In this document: in pieces, positions 9,256-16,175 of the stretch | How the letters are laid out: every line of letters begins with the position of its first letter | Numbering within the stretch: position 1 is the stretch's first letter | Assembly (NCBI GenBank): GCA_013791935.1 | Contig: VMSV01000200.1 | Location: 1 to 55,790, forward strand | Direction of reading: 5' to 3' | DNA length: 55,790 nt | Source: Desulfobacteraceae bacterium | GTDB taxonomy: Bacteria; Desulfobacterota; Desulfobacteria; Desulfobacterales; UBA5616 | Made by a program: the position numbers and the translations under genes | The notes under the pieces: model-generated | Seen by the model: only the letters and a program-made list of their open reading frames with translations | Told to the model about the DNA's origin: nothing | Databases searched by the model: none

Positions 9256-9439
9256 CCTTCTTTCTCCAAAATCATAAACAAATCCTGATACCAAAGCACC
9301 TAACATCATGTGGCCTAACTTAAAAGTCGGCTATTCGTGAGGCTTCGACGGTTTATTCCCTTTCGGACTCATAATATATCGAGAAAATACTCAGATAGGG
9401 ATAGTTGATTTTATCTTTTCGAGCCATATGTGTTGACCC

Positions 9440-9637
9440 CTTTATCTAAAGTTGCCGTTACTCATAGCAAACCACGCTCCAACCGATGATCGTATCGTGC
9501 AATTTCGTACCACGTTCCCAGGTAGCGTTGCAAATCGAGTTTTCCAATAGTACTTGTATCCATAGTTTTATTGGTTGGTTGGCAGCTTGTTCCAATAAAA
9601 AACCAACATGCAATAATTAAAAAAAATACGATTTCAT
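9440..9637 (-). pseudogene. Blc-family lipocalin remnant (frameshifted and truncated)
   Basis: Minus-strand translation gives a lipoprotein-type signal sequence (LIIACWFFIGTSC) and then LDLQRYLGTWYEIARYDH, the hallmark start of bacterial outer-membrane lipocalins (Blc). The ATG at 9637 is separated from this frame by a one-base loss in a run of eight A/T bases (9619-9626). An in-frame TGA occurs at 9462-9464, followed by VTATL, still in the family pattern. Homology then stops at a GGGGTCAA repeat-like sequence near 9436-9444, so about two thirds of the protein is missing. Base composition is AT-rich, as for the two genes upstream of it on this strand. A non-functional remnant of imported DNA is the likely reading. 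Confidence 0.7.
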
Positions 9638-9681
9638 TTTACTTTGAATTTATCGGAATATTATTTCCTTACAATTACTTA

Positions 9682-10872
9682 TCAATCAAATTTAGCAATC
9701 CGACGAATCATTTCCATACACATTCTTCCGTTGTGATACGGTGCTTTCCAACCATTTACTTTATCGTGAGGCAAAGTTTTGAGCTCTGCGTTAACACCCC
9801 AAAACCACTCCCCTCCTTTTTTATCGATAATATGATCCTGAATAAACAGCCAGCTTTTTTTAGCCAACTCTAAAAATTTATCGTCTTTTGAAATTTGCCA
9901 GGCATTAAAAAAACCAACTACCGATTCGGCTTGCGGCCACCAGTCGTACTGCTCCTGTAAATGTCCTTCGGCTTTTTCGTAATACAATCCGCCATTATCT
10001 GCCAACCCCTCTTTTACAGTTACTTCCAAAGTTTTCTGTATTGCATGTTCCACTTCTTCAATCAGTTCTTTTTTACCCAAAACTTCAGCAGCTTCGCACA
10101 TCAACCAGGTGGCCTCAATATCGTGTCCGTACGAATCAATTTCGGAACGCACCGTCCAGTCTTTATCAAAAAATAAAATCAGATGACCCGTTTTGTGATC
10201 CAATATTTTATCCAGAAAAATGCGGATTAGTTGCTCCAACTGTTTTTCGGCTTGCTCATCTTTGTAAATACGATATAAATTTGTGTATGCTTCTAAAATG
10301 TGCAAATGCGTGTTCATCGATTTTTTCACATCCAAATCTTTAGGACTAAGTCGCTGGTCATCGGTTTCATTCCAATCGGCCGTATTTGCTTCAATGTATC
10401 CGCCAAATTCCATGTCATACGCATATTTCTCCATCAACATAAACATCGAGACAGCAATTTGCCGGGCTTTTTCTTCATTAAAAGCCAAATAATATTCCGA
10501 CAAAGCATATATAAAAAAAGCTTCGGCATAAAACTGTTTTTTTTTGTCCTGCGGTTTTCCATCGGGAAAAACGCTCCAGTAAATTCCACCGTTTTCGTTG
10601 TCCCAAAAAGTTTCCATTAAAATACGAAATGCTTCATCGGCCATTTTTTTATAAATAGCAGTCGGATAAAACCGGTAAGCAGCAGAAAATGTCCATAGAA
10701 TTCTGGTAGTAAATACAGCGGATAAAGGCGCTTCACGGAATTTGGTTCCCTCATTTGTAATCCGGCCAAAAAATGTATTCCGACTTGTATCGTAAACTTC
10801 TTTCCCCCAATAATTCAAAATATTATCGGTGAGTTCGTTTTCAAATTGTTTTTTAAGATCTTTTAAGTTCAC
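9682..10872 (-). CDS. cellobiose 2-epimerase (AGE family), probably transferred
   Basis: A 396-residue (alpha/alpha)6-barrel epimerase of the N-acylglucosamine 2-epimerase family, close to cellobiose 2-epimerases, which convert the reducing-end glucose of beta-1,4 disaccharides to mannose. Motifs typical of the cellobiose subgroup are MNTHLHILEAYTNLY (near 185-200), SYGHDIEATWL, DWWPQAESVVGFFNAW and APYHNGRMCMEMI at the end, which supply the catalytic and structural histidines and tryptophans. It starts at GTG 10872, because the preceding codons belong to an upstream remnant that ends 10 bases before. The gene is AT-rich and Bacteroidetes-like, unlike regions 1 and 5 of the window. In Bacteroidetes these enzymes work in mannan degradation; no such pathway is seen nearby, so it may be a stranded gene. 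Confidence 0.88.
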   Translation of the reverse strand: MNLKDLKKQFENELTDNILNYWGKEVYDTSRNTFFGRITNEGTKFREAPLSAVFTTRILWTFSAAYRFYPTAIYKKMADEAFRILMETFWDNENGGIYWSVFPDGKPQDKKKQFYAEAFFIYALSEYYLAFNEEKARQIAVSMFMLMEKYAYDMEFGGYIEANTADWNETDDQRLSPKDLDVKKSMNTHLHILEAYTNLYRIYKDEQAEKQLEQLIRIFLDKILDHKTGHLILFFDKDWTVRSEIDSYGHDIEATWLMCEAAEVLGKKELIEEVEHAIQKTLEVTVKEGLADNGGLYYEKAEGHLQEQYDWWPQAESVVGFFNAWQISKDDKFLELAKKSWLFIQDHIIDKKGGEWFWGVNAELKTLPHDKVNGWKAPYHNGRMCMEMIRRIAKFD

Positions 10873-10882
10873 TGGCTAATAT

Positions 10883-11211
10883 TTAAAGAATTAAAAAAAG
10901 GTTTTTATCGTGGTCGGGAAAAAATATCCCGGCATCGATTCGAATACTATCCAATGTTTCCAATAAATCAAGGCTAATTCGTCAGGTCATTTTTTCAATT
11001 TCTATTTTAGCGGCATCCAAACATTCCATTACATGCGCCGCTTCGTATTGATAACCAAATCCCTCGTAATGACCAGAGTGATAATTCTGCGCCTCCCAAC
11101 CCGATTTCCAAAGCGTAATATTGGTTGGTGCATACCAGCGCGGGTTTAGAACCAGGTAACCATTTTCGCAGGAATATTCGGTTTGTGTAGGCGAATATGA
11201 ACCCAAGGTCT
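10883..11211 (-). pseudogene. Gfo/Idh/MocA-family oxidoreductase, C-terminal remnant with internal TGA
   Basis: Minus-strand translation gives the end of a Gfo/Idh/MocA sugar-type dehydrogenase: NGYLVLNPRWYAPTNITL, then GFGYQYEAAHVMECLDAAK. An in-frame TGA stands at 10982-10984. The same frame continues with RISLDLLETLDSIR and IFFPDHDKN, the normal C-terminus of the family, to TAA at 10883. The N-terminal NAD-binding domain and most of the second domain are missing; the homology begins next to a REP-like repeat at 11212. An 88-residue open frame covering part of this stretch (start at 11248) takes its first dozen codons from that repeat and is not a real gene start. Confidence 0.72.
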
Positions 11212-11274
11212 GATCGAGGTCAAACTTTGATCTGTGAATATCGTTCATAAATCACAATACAAGGTTTGACCCCG
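11212..11274 (-). repeat. REP-like repeat, copy A1
   Basis: A 63-bp copy of a dispersed palindromic repeat with outer arms resembling GGGGTCAAACCTTG and CAAGGTTTGACCCC around a TTGTGATTTATGAAC-like core. On the plus strand it reads from GATCGAGGTC to GGTTTGACCCCGC. Related copies lie near 16126, 18840 and 19018. It forms the junction between the Gfo/Idh/MocA remnant and the RHS gene, both of which are truncated at it. Confidence 0.7.
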
Positions 11275-11275
11275 C

Positions 11276-12166
11276 TTCATTCAAAGCCACCCGGGTGATG
11301 GATACGGCAACCCCCGGGCTGAATGCGGTGACGACCTTTGAATACAACCAGGACAACAGGATGATCCGGCAGAAGGACCCGGAAGGCCATGAGGTGATTT
11401 ACGAGTATGACAATGAAGGCCGCCTGCTGAAAACCATGGATGGAAACGGCAATGAGATCGGCATGGAATACAGCGGGGTCAATGGCTGCTCCTCCTGTTC
11501 CGGCGGCGGGTCCAACCAGTTGTCCAGGATCATCTATCCCACGTTTGAAAAGACCTTTGTGTATTACAAGGTCGGCAGGAAGGTTTCGGAAGACGATATC
11601 CTGGATGCCGAGAATTCCTACCGGTCCTTGTTCCGGTATGATCCAGCAGGGAACCTGGTGTCCAAGACCGACAAGGAAGGGCAAGACAACGTATTATGAT
11701 TATGATGCCTTAAGCCGTCTTGTGAGTGTCACAGATCCGAATACCGGGGAGACCCGGTATGCCTATGACGATCGGGACAACCTCACCAGCCTTACGGATG
11801 CCGAAGGCAATGTGACACGGTTTGCCTACAACCGGAACAACCAGCTCATCAGGGAGACCCGGCCCCTGCTTCAGAAAACCGCCTATTCCTATGACGGGGC
11901 AGGGAACCTTGTTGAAAAGATCGACGCCAAGAACCAGAAGACCACCTACGGGTATGATGACACGGGCAAGCTCTTTGAAATTAACTACCTTGCCGTCTCA
12001 ACCGACACGGTTCCGGCAAAAACCGTAACCTTCACTTACGATGCAATCGGCAATCTCACCGGATATGATGACGGAACCACCACGGGAACCTACGGGTATG
12101 ACGCGCTGGCCCAAAAAGTATCCGAATCCGTGAACTACGGTCCGTTCACCAAGACCAACGCTTATA
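11276..12166 (+). pseudogene. RHS/YD-repeat protein, 5' part (truncated and frameshifted)
   Basis: Translation shows tandem YD repeats (FEYNQDNRMIRQKDPEGH, YEYDNEGRLLKTMDGNGN, YAYDDRDNLTSLTDAEGN and others), the shell-forming repeats of RHS polymorphic toxins. The N-terminus is missing; the frame enters directly from the REP-like repeat at 11212-11274. One extra C near 11682 (in GGGCAAGACAACG) shifts the frame: the first frame stops at 11699 and the second continues the YD repeats. At 12166 the gene is interrupted by a 259-bp insert with inverted ends. Beyond the insert, the 3' part at 12426 continues in the same frame once the insert is removed. The gene is therefore broken at least three times. 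Confidence 0.8.
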
Positions 12167-12425
12167 CCCCAACGTTGCATAAAAAATGTAATTTCGAATC
12201 ATAAAAACCAATTAAAAAAAATCACGTAATGTAACCTTAGAAATATTTCTCGAATCGACTCAAATCGATATCCAGAGAAGAGAAAAATTCACAGATATTT
12301 TTTACCCTTCGGGAAAACCGAAAGTACCGCATCTTCTTCGTTGCCAAGACTTCGCGGTAAAGTACTACAGCATTAGCCTTGGACGCCTTGAAGATACGGC
12401 ACTCTCGGCTTTTGCAACGATGGGG
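12167..12425. mobile_element. 259-bp MITE-like insertion inside the RHS gene
   Basis: Terminal inverted repeats CCCCAACGTTGCA (12167-12179) and TGCAACGATGGGG (12413-12425) match at 12 of 13 positions. The interior is AT-rich on the left, encodes no protein and does not resemble the RHS gene. Removing 259 bp rejoins the YD-repeat frame (259 is 1 mod 3, and the flanking frames differ by exactly that). No clean target duplication could be fixed. A non-autonomous transposon is the likely identity. Confidence 0.65.
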
Positions 12426-12445
12426 AATCCTATCTCAAGAACGGG

Positions 12446-14056
12446 TTGAAGCAGACCTTCACCGGCCCGGATGGCATTTATTCCGGGTATTTGTATGACC
12501 AGAGCAACCAGCTCACCGGGGTCCAGGTGCCGAACCTGGGCTTTATCAGCATCAACGACTATACCTGGAACCGGCCAGCATCCATGACGCTTCCCGGAGG
12601 CACCACAAGGGAATTTGAATATGATCCCTTGATGCGGATCAAGAAGATCACGTCCAAAGATCCGGGCCAGAATGTGATGTTGAATTATAAGTACGATTAT
12701 GACAAAATGGACAACATCAAGGCTAAGGCCACGGAGTATGGAGCCTATACCTACGGCTATGATGACCTGTACCGGCTGACCACCGCGGATAATCCGGTGC
12801 AGGAAGATGAAGGCTTTACCTATGACATGGTGGGGAACCGGCTGACCGCAGCCAACACCACCGGAGATTGGGCGTACAATGACAATAACGAACTCTTGTC
12901 ATCGTCAGCCTTGACCGGCCAGCCCGATCAAGCAATATTCGAGTATGATGCCAACGGCAACACCATCAGGAAGACCGTCGGAAGCGTGGTCGCCAGCTAT
13001 GTTTACAACCTGGAAGACCGACTCACCCAGATTTGGAACGGAGAAGTTTCCACCGGTTCTTTGACAGCAGAGTATTACTACGATCCTTTTGGCAGACGGC
13101 TATGGAAAGAAGTATCCGGGGTCCGAACCTATTTTCATTATGCGGACGAAGGCCTGACCGCGGAAATGGATTCTGCGGGAACCATCACCAAGACCTACGG
13201 CTACAAGCCCGGCTCCACCTGGACTACCGATCCGCTGTTCATGAAGGTGGGCACGGAGTATTATTTCTACCACACCGATCACCTGGGAACCCCCCAGAAG
13301 ATGACCAGCACCAACGGGGCCGTGGTTTGGAGCGCGAAATACAGCTCGTTTGGTGAAGCCAATGTGGAAATCGGGACGATTGAGAATAATTTGAGGTTTC
13401 CGGGCCAATACTATGATGGGGAGTCCGGGCTGCATTATAATTGGTTTAGGCATTACTATCCACAGATAGGAAGATTTACTCAAGGAGATCAACTTGGATT
13501 TATTGGAGGGGATTTAAATTTATATTCATATGTTTGGAATAATCCAACAAACCTAATTGATAAATATGGCTTGTGGGGTGAGGATGTTCACTCTGGGAAT
13601 CCTGATTCAGATTATGGAACTTATAGTTGGGCAAAGCAAGCAGGTTTTAATGACCGTGGTGCTGAGTTGATTGCAACAGGTAATCAATCAGTCGATTGGT
13701 GGTGGGGGTCATCGCCATTAACTGGGAATCAAGGCCGGCATTTTAACGAATCTGCTGATGGATGTGATTCTAGACTATATTATGCGAAGAGAGAATTAAA
13801 GAATGCTATTCGCCTTTTTGGTGAAGGAAAAGAGGCCGAAGCTCTTGGAAGACTTGGGATGGGTTTGCATAGTTTGCAAGACTTTTATGCCCATAAGGAT
13901 TGGGATACCGGAATTCTTAGGTCGATTCCACATCCCCCATCGTATGATTGGTGGAATTTTGAATTAAATGCTGAAGCAAAAAGACTAACAAAAGAAGCAA
14001 CAATGAATTATCTTAAAGAATTTAAAAGATTGACATATGATGGATATACTCACTAA
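12446..14056 (+). CDS. RHS protein 3' part: YD repeats, RHS core and toxin-like C-terminal tip
   Basis: This 536-codon frame continues the RHS gene after the insert; TTG at 12446 is only the first possible start, and homology begins at 12428. YD repeats run to about residue 250. The RHS core signature follows (FYHTDHLGTPQKMT, then RFPGQYYDGESGLHYNWFRHYYPQIGRF near 310-345, and NLYSYVWNNPTNLIDKYGL). The last 160 residues are a variable tip whose codons are visibly more AT-rich. The tip has DVHSGNPD, GRHFN and GLHSLQDFYAHKDW, resembling the histidine/aspartate pattern of zinc-dependent phospholipase C folds. This suggests a membrane-lipid-attacking toxin, but that is inference. A small membrane protein gene follows after 22 bases. 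The gene is broken upstream, so the toxin may not be made. Confidence 0.8.
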   Translation: MKQTFTGPDGIYSGYLYDQSNQLTGVQVPNLGFISINDYTWNRPASMTLPGGTTREFEYDPLMRIKKITSKDPGQNVMLNYKYDYDKMDNIKAKATEYGAYTYGYDDLYRLTTADNPVQEDEGFTYDMVGNRLTAANTTGDWAYNDNNELLSSSALTGQPDQAIFEYDANGNTIRKTVGSVVASYVYNLEDRLTQIWNGEVSTGSLTAEYYYDPFGRRLWKEVSGVRTYFHYADEGLTAEMDSAGTITKTYGYKPGSTWTTDPLFMKVGTEYYFYHTDHLGTPQKMTSTNGAVVWSAKYSSFGEANVEIGTIENNLRFPGQYYDGESGLHYNWFRHYYPQIGRFTQGDQLGFIGGDLNLYSYVWNNPTNLIDKYGLWGEDVHSGNPDSDYGTYSWAKQAGFNDRGAELIATGNQSVDWWWGSSPLTGNQGRHFNESADGCDSRLYYAKRELKNAIRLFGEGKEAEALGRLGMGLHSLQDFYAHKDWDTGILRSIPHPPSYDWWNFELNAEAKRLTKEATMNYLKEFKRLTYDGYTH

Positions 14057-14078
14057 TCGAACAGAAATGGTATAATAA

Positions 14079-14312
14079 ATGGTATTAATTCTTATATGGC
14101 TTATTTATTTAATAGTTGGTTTTGCGATTGGATTGTGTTTTGGGTTCATCTTAAATGGTGTTTTCCGTGTGATGCTGCTTCTTTTGTTTGGGTATCATGA
14201 TAGTGGGCCATCTTGGATTGCCTCTGGAAGTCATGTGCTATATTTATTCAGTATTTTGTCTTGTGTCGTAATAGTCCAGAAATTGTTTTATGATAAATAT
14301 CTAAGAAAATAA
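14079..14312 (+). CDS. small membrane protein, candidate immunity protein for the RHS tip
   Basis: A 77-residue hydrophobic protein with about two to three membrane segments (residues 1-40 and 50-68) and a basic end (DKYLRK). I do not recognise a family. It lies 22 bases after the RHS toxin tip, on the same strand and with the same AT-rich codon use. That is the usual position and character of an immunity gene in polymorphic toxin loci. No good ribosome-binding site is visible, so coupling to the upstream gene is possible. If the tip attacks membranes, a membrane-resident immunity protein would make sense. The function is inferred from position only. Confidence 0.55.
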   Translation: MVLILIWLIYLIVGFAIGLCFGFILNGVFRVMLLLLFGYHDSGPSWIASGSHVLYLFSILSCVVIVQKLFYDKYLRK

Positions 14313-14448
14313 TCTATTACCGCAAATAACGGTTGGCATCAATATTGCCGAACAGTTAATAGCAAGGTTAAACGTTCCGGTAAATCCGGCCGCTGAATAA
14401 TTTTTTTCAACTCGGGACCAACGCGCTGCTGTTTTATTTTTCCGTCTT
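14313..14448 (+). other. non-coding stretch with a short gene remnant
   Basis: A plus-strand remnant is visible at about 14327-14399: the translation reads TVGINIAEQLIARLNVPVN, followed by a stop. It has no start and no recognised family. No promoter or RNA gene is visible. Confidence 0.3.
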
Positions 14449-14545
14449 TTATTGTTTCAGCACCATGTCGCTATAGATTTTCGCAAACCGTTCTTTCAAC
14501 CCAAGGAGACGATCCTGGACCCCCTTGGAGACCCAACCTGGGTTC
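14449..14545 (-). pseudogene. unidentified 3' gene remnant
   Basis: The minus-strand frame ending at TAA 14449-14451 reads WVSKGVQDRLLGLKERFAK and then IYSDMVLKQ. This looks like the true C-terminus of a helical protein, but the frame has no start and the family is not recognised. It adds to the fragments bounded by repeats in this region. Confidence 0.3.
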
Positions 14546-14612
14546 CCGGACCTGGCCGAAAAAGATCGGTGTTACATCTTGAATATTGAATAACAGAAAA
14601 AAACCCAACAAT

Positions 14613-14656
14613 AAAGGTGGATTAAAGAGAAGTACATTTATTCTTTAACCGCCTTT
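14613..14656. repeat. TA-linked hairpin repeat, copy 1
   Basis: Arms AAAGGTGG and CCGCCTTT around a conserved interior AGAGAAGTACATTTAT. It ends directly at the stop codon of a hicA fragment, exactly as in the full module at 24819-24862. Read on the minus strand it would act as a terminator for that gene. Confidence 0.65.
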
Positions 14657-14760
14657 TTAATTTTTGTTTAGGAAGTCATTGGGTGTGATCCCGGCTTGTT
14701 TAAGGATGGCGGAAAGCGTGCCTTCGGCCATGTCTCCGGGATGGTTGGCAATGGTAGTGA
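14657..14760 (-). pseudogene. hicA 3' fragment, duplicate of the gene at 24863-25090
   Basis: The last 34 codons of a HicA toxin gene, nearly identical in DNA to 24863-24966, including the stop codon and the hairpin beyond it. The duplicated sequence also extends upstream of the hairpin on the plus strand (GAATAACAGAAA and ACCCAACAATAAAGG, from about 14567). Homology stops at 14760, exactly where the inverted repeat of the RAYT unit begins, so the RAYT unit appears to have inserted here and the rest of hicA was lost. Confidence 0.75.
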
Positions 14761-15866
14761 AATAGGGGACGACCGAAACTAACTAAATAACTTGACAAGG
14801 TTTAATTAATTTGAGTAAAAAAAGGCATGCCAAGATTATCAAGATTAGATACGCCGGGTCTCCTGCATCATGTGATGATCCGGGGGATTGAGCGCCGGAA
14901 CATTTTCCGGGATGACGAAGACCGGAATCACTTTTTAGAGCGCATGACCATCCTTGTGCCCGAAACAAAGACGCTTTGTTATGCCTGGGCGCTGATGCCC
15001 AATCATGCCCATTTGCTGCTCAGAAGCGGCCCATCCGGAATTTCATTACTCATGAGAAGGCTTTTGACCGGCTACGCGGGTTATTTCAACCGGAGGCATC
15101 GAAGGCATGGTCAATTATTCCAGAACCGGTTCAAATCCATCATCTGCCAGGAGGATGCCTATCTTCAGGAACTGGTCCGGTACATCCATTTAAACCCTTT
15201 GCGAGGAAAGATTGTGCAGGATATGAAGTCTCTGGATGGATACCGTTATAGCGGTCACGCGGTTTTAATGGGCAAAGTGGAAATGAAGTGGCAGGATGTG
15301 GACTACGTGTTGGGGTATTTCAGCAAGTCCCTTTCAACCGGCAGGAAAAAATACCGGGCGTACGTGGAACATGGCATAGCCTTTGGCAGACGCCCCGAAT
15401 TGGTCGGAGGTGGTTTGATCAGAAGCCTTGGCGGATGGAAGGAAGCCCGGAAGCTGCGTTTAAAGGGTCAGGATCGTATCAAGGGCGACCAGCGGATTTT
15501 GGGTGAAGGGGATTTTGTTTCAGGGGTGCTTTCGGATTCCAGAGAAGTCTTCAATAAAAAATATGAATTAAAAAGTCTGGGAGTGGATTTTAACTCGGTG
15601 CTTAAAAAGGTATCTTCCCTGTTCGGCCTTGAAAAGGACTACATTCTTGAAAGAGGCAGGCAGGCAGACCGGGTTCGTGCCAGAGATCTGGTTTGTTATT
15701 GGTCGGTAAAAGAACTTGGCATACCGATGGCGCAATTGGCGAAACAGTTTGGTTCAACCCCGGTGGCTGTGGGATATGCTGTGAAAAGAGGGGATAAACT
15801 GGCCAAGGAAGGCGGATATGTTCTTGGCGCCAATTGATACTTAGTTACTTACGGTCGTCCCCAATT
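14761..15866 (+). mobile_element. RAYT transposase unit flanked by 26-bp inverted repeats
   Basis: Inverted repeats at 14761-14786 and 15841-15866 share 23 of 26 positions, with a core GGGGACGACCG next to TAACTAA. They bracket one complete transposase gene with little spare DNA. The left end coincides with the breakpoint of a hicA copy. The right end is followed after about 25 bases by a perfect REP-like palindrome. IS200/RAYT-type enzymes act on hairpins rather than classical inverted repeats, so the mechanism implied by these ends is uncertain. Confidence 0.65.
14827..15837 (+). CDS. REP-associated tyrosine transposase (RAYT, Y1 HUH family)
   Basis: A 336-residue HUH single-strand transposase related to IS200 TnpA. 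The N-terminal signature PRLSRLDTPGLLHHVMIRG is followed by the HUH motif in MPNHAHLLLR (His60, His62). The likely catalytic tyrosine is in GYAGYFNRRHRRHGQLFQN (Tyr86). VRYIHLNPLRG follows near 117-127. The C-terminal third ends in a DnaA-C-like helix-turn-helix (RQADRVRARDLVCYW, then LAKQFGSTPVAVGYA). RAYTs recognise and spread REP-type palindromes; such palindromes surround this gene. The start ATG has only a weak AAAGG site. Confidence 0.92.
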   Translation: MPRLSRLDTPGLLHHVMIRGIERRNIFRDDEDRNHFLERMTILVPETKTLCYAWALMPNHAHLLLRSGPSGISLLMRRLLTGYAGYFNRRHRRHGQLFQNRFKSIICQEDAYLQELVRYIHLNPLRGKIVQDMKSLDGYRYSGHAVLMGKVEMKWQDVDYVLGYFSKSLSTGRKKYRAYVEHGIAFGRRPELVGGGLIRSLGGWKEARKLRLKGQDRIKGDQRILGEGDFVSGVLSDSREVFNKKYELKSLGVDFNSVLKKVSSLFGLEKDYILERGRQADRVRARDLVCYWSVKELGIPMAQLAKQFGSTPVAVGYAVKRGDKLAKEGGYVLGAN

Positions 15867-15888
15867 ATGAATTGCGTCAGGGGAAATA

Positions 15889-15946
15889 GGAGTCAGATCT
15901 TGAATAGTGAATAACATTAATTAATCACTATTCAAGATCTGACACC
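15889..15946. repeat. perfect REP-like palindrome next to the RAYT gene
   Basis: Two 19-bp perfect arms (15892-15910 and 15925-15943; GTCAGATCTTGAATAGTGA and its complement) with a 14-base AT-rich spacer. One mismatch later the arms extend by two more bases. Similar half-sites occur at 14567 and 24770. It is a plausible substrate of the neighbouring RAYT enzyme. Confidence 0.8.
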
Positions 15947-15998
15947 TGAATTCTCTGACACCTGAAATCTCCTGAAATCTGACACCTGAAATCCTGAG
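15940..15998 (+). repeat. short direct repeats of TCTGACACCTGAA
   Basis: Three copies of TCTGACACCTGAA, the right half of the adjacent palindrome, occur within 60 bases, with short ATTC or ATCTCCTGAA-type spacers. This is probably local amplification of the palindrome end. Nothing coding was found between here and 16126. Confidence 0.65.
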
Positions 15999-16125
15999 AG
16001 GGGCCGGTGACAACGGTAAAGACAAGGCATAAACGGCAGGCACGTAGTAGCCGCGTGCGGCAAGGCGTCATTAAAAGACTATTCGTGGAAGCATTATCTT
16101 CACTGAAGAAGCCGGTCTACTCGAC

Positions 16126-16175
16126 TTTATGATTTATGAACAATATTCACAGATCAAGGTTTAACCCCGATCATC
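16126..16175 (+). repeat. REP-like repeat, copy A2, split by the IS4 element
   Basis: The copy reads GATTTATGAACAATATTCAC, then AGATCAAGGTTTAACCCC, and matches copies at 11212, 18840 and 19018. The final CCCCGATCATC (16165-16175) is duplicated at 17683-17693 on the other side of the IS4 element, so the insertion landed in the repeat arm. Confidence 0.75.

Noticed and set aside
10982..11248. Separate 88-residue gene
   Set aside because: Its first codons come from a REP-like repeat, and the rest is the C-terminal fragment of a Gfo/Idh/MocA protein interrupted by TGA.
11290..14056. CRISPR-like regular repeats in the RHS region
   Set aside because: The periodic sequence is coding YD repeats of variable spacing, not direct repeats with unique spacers.
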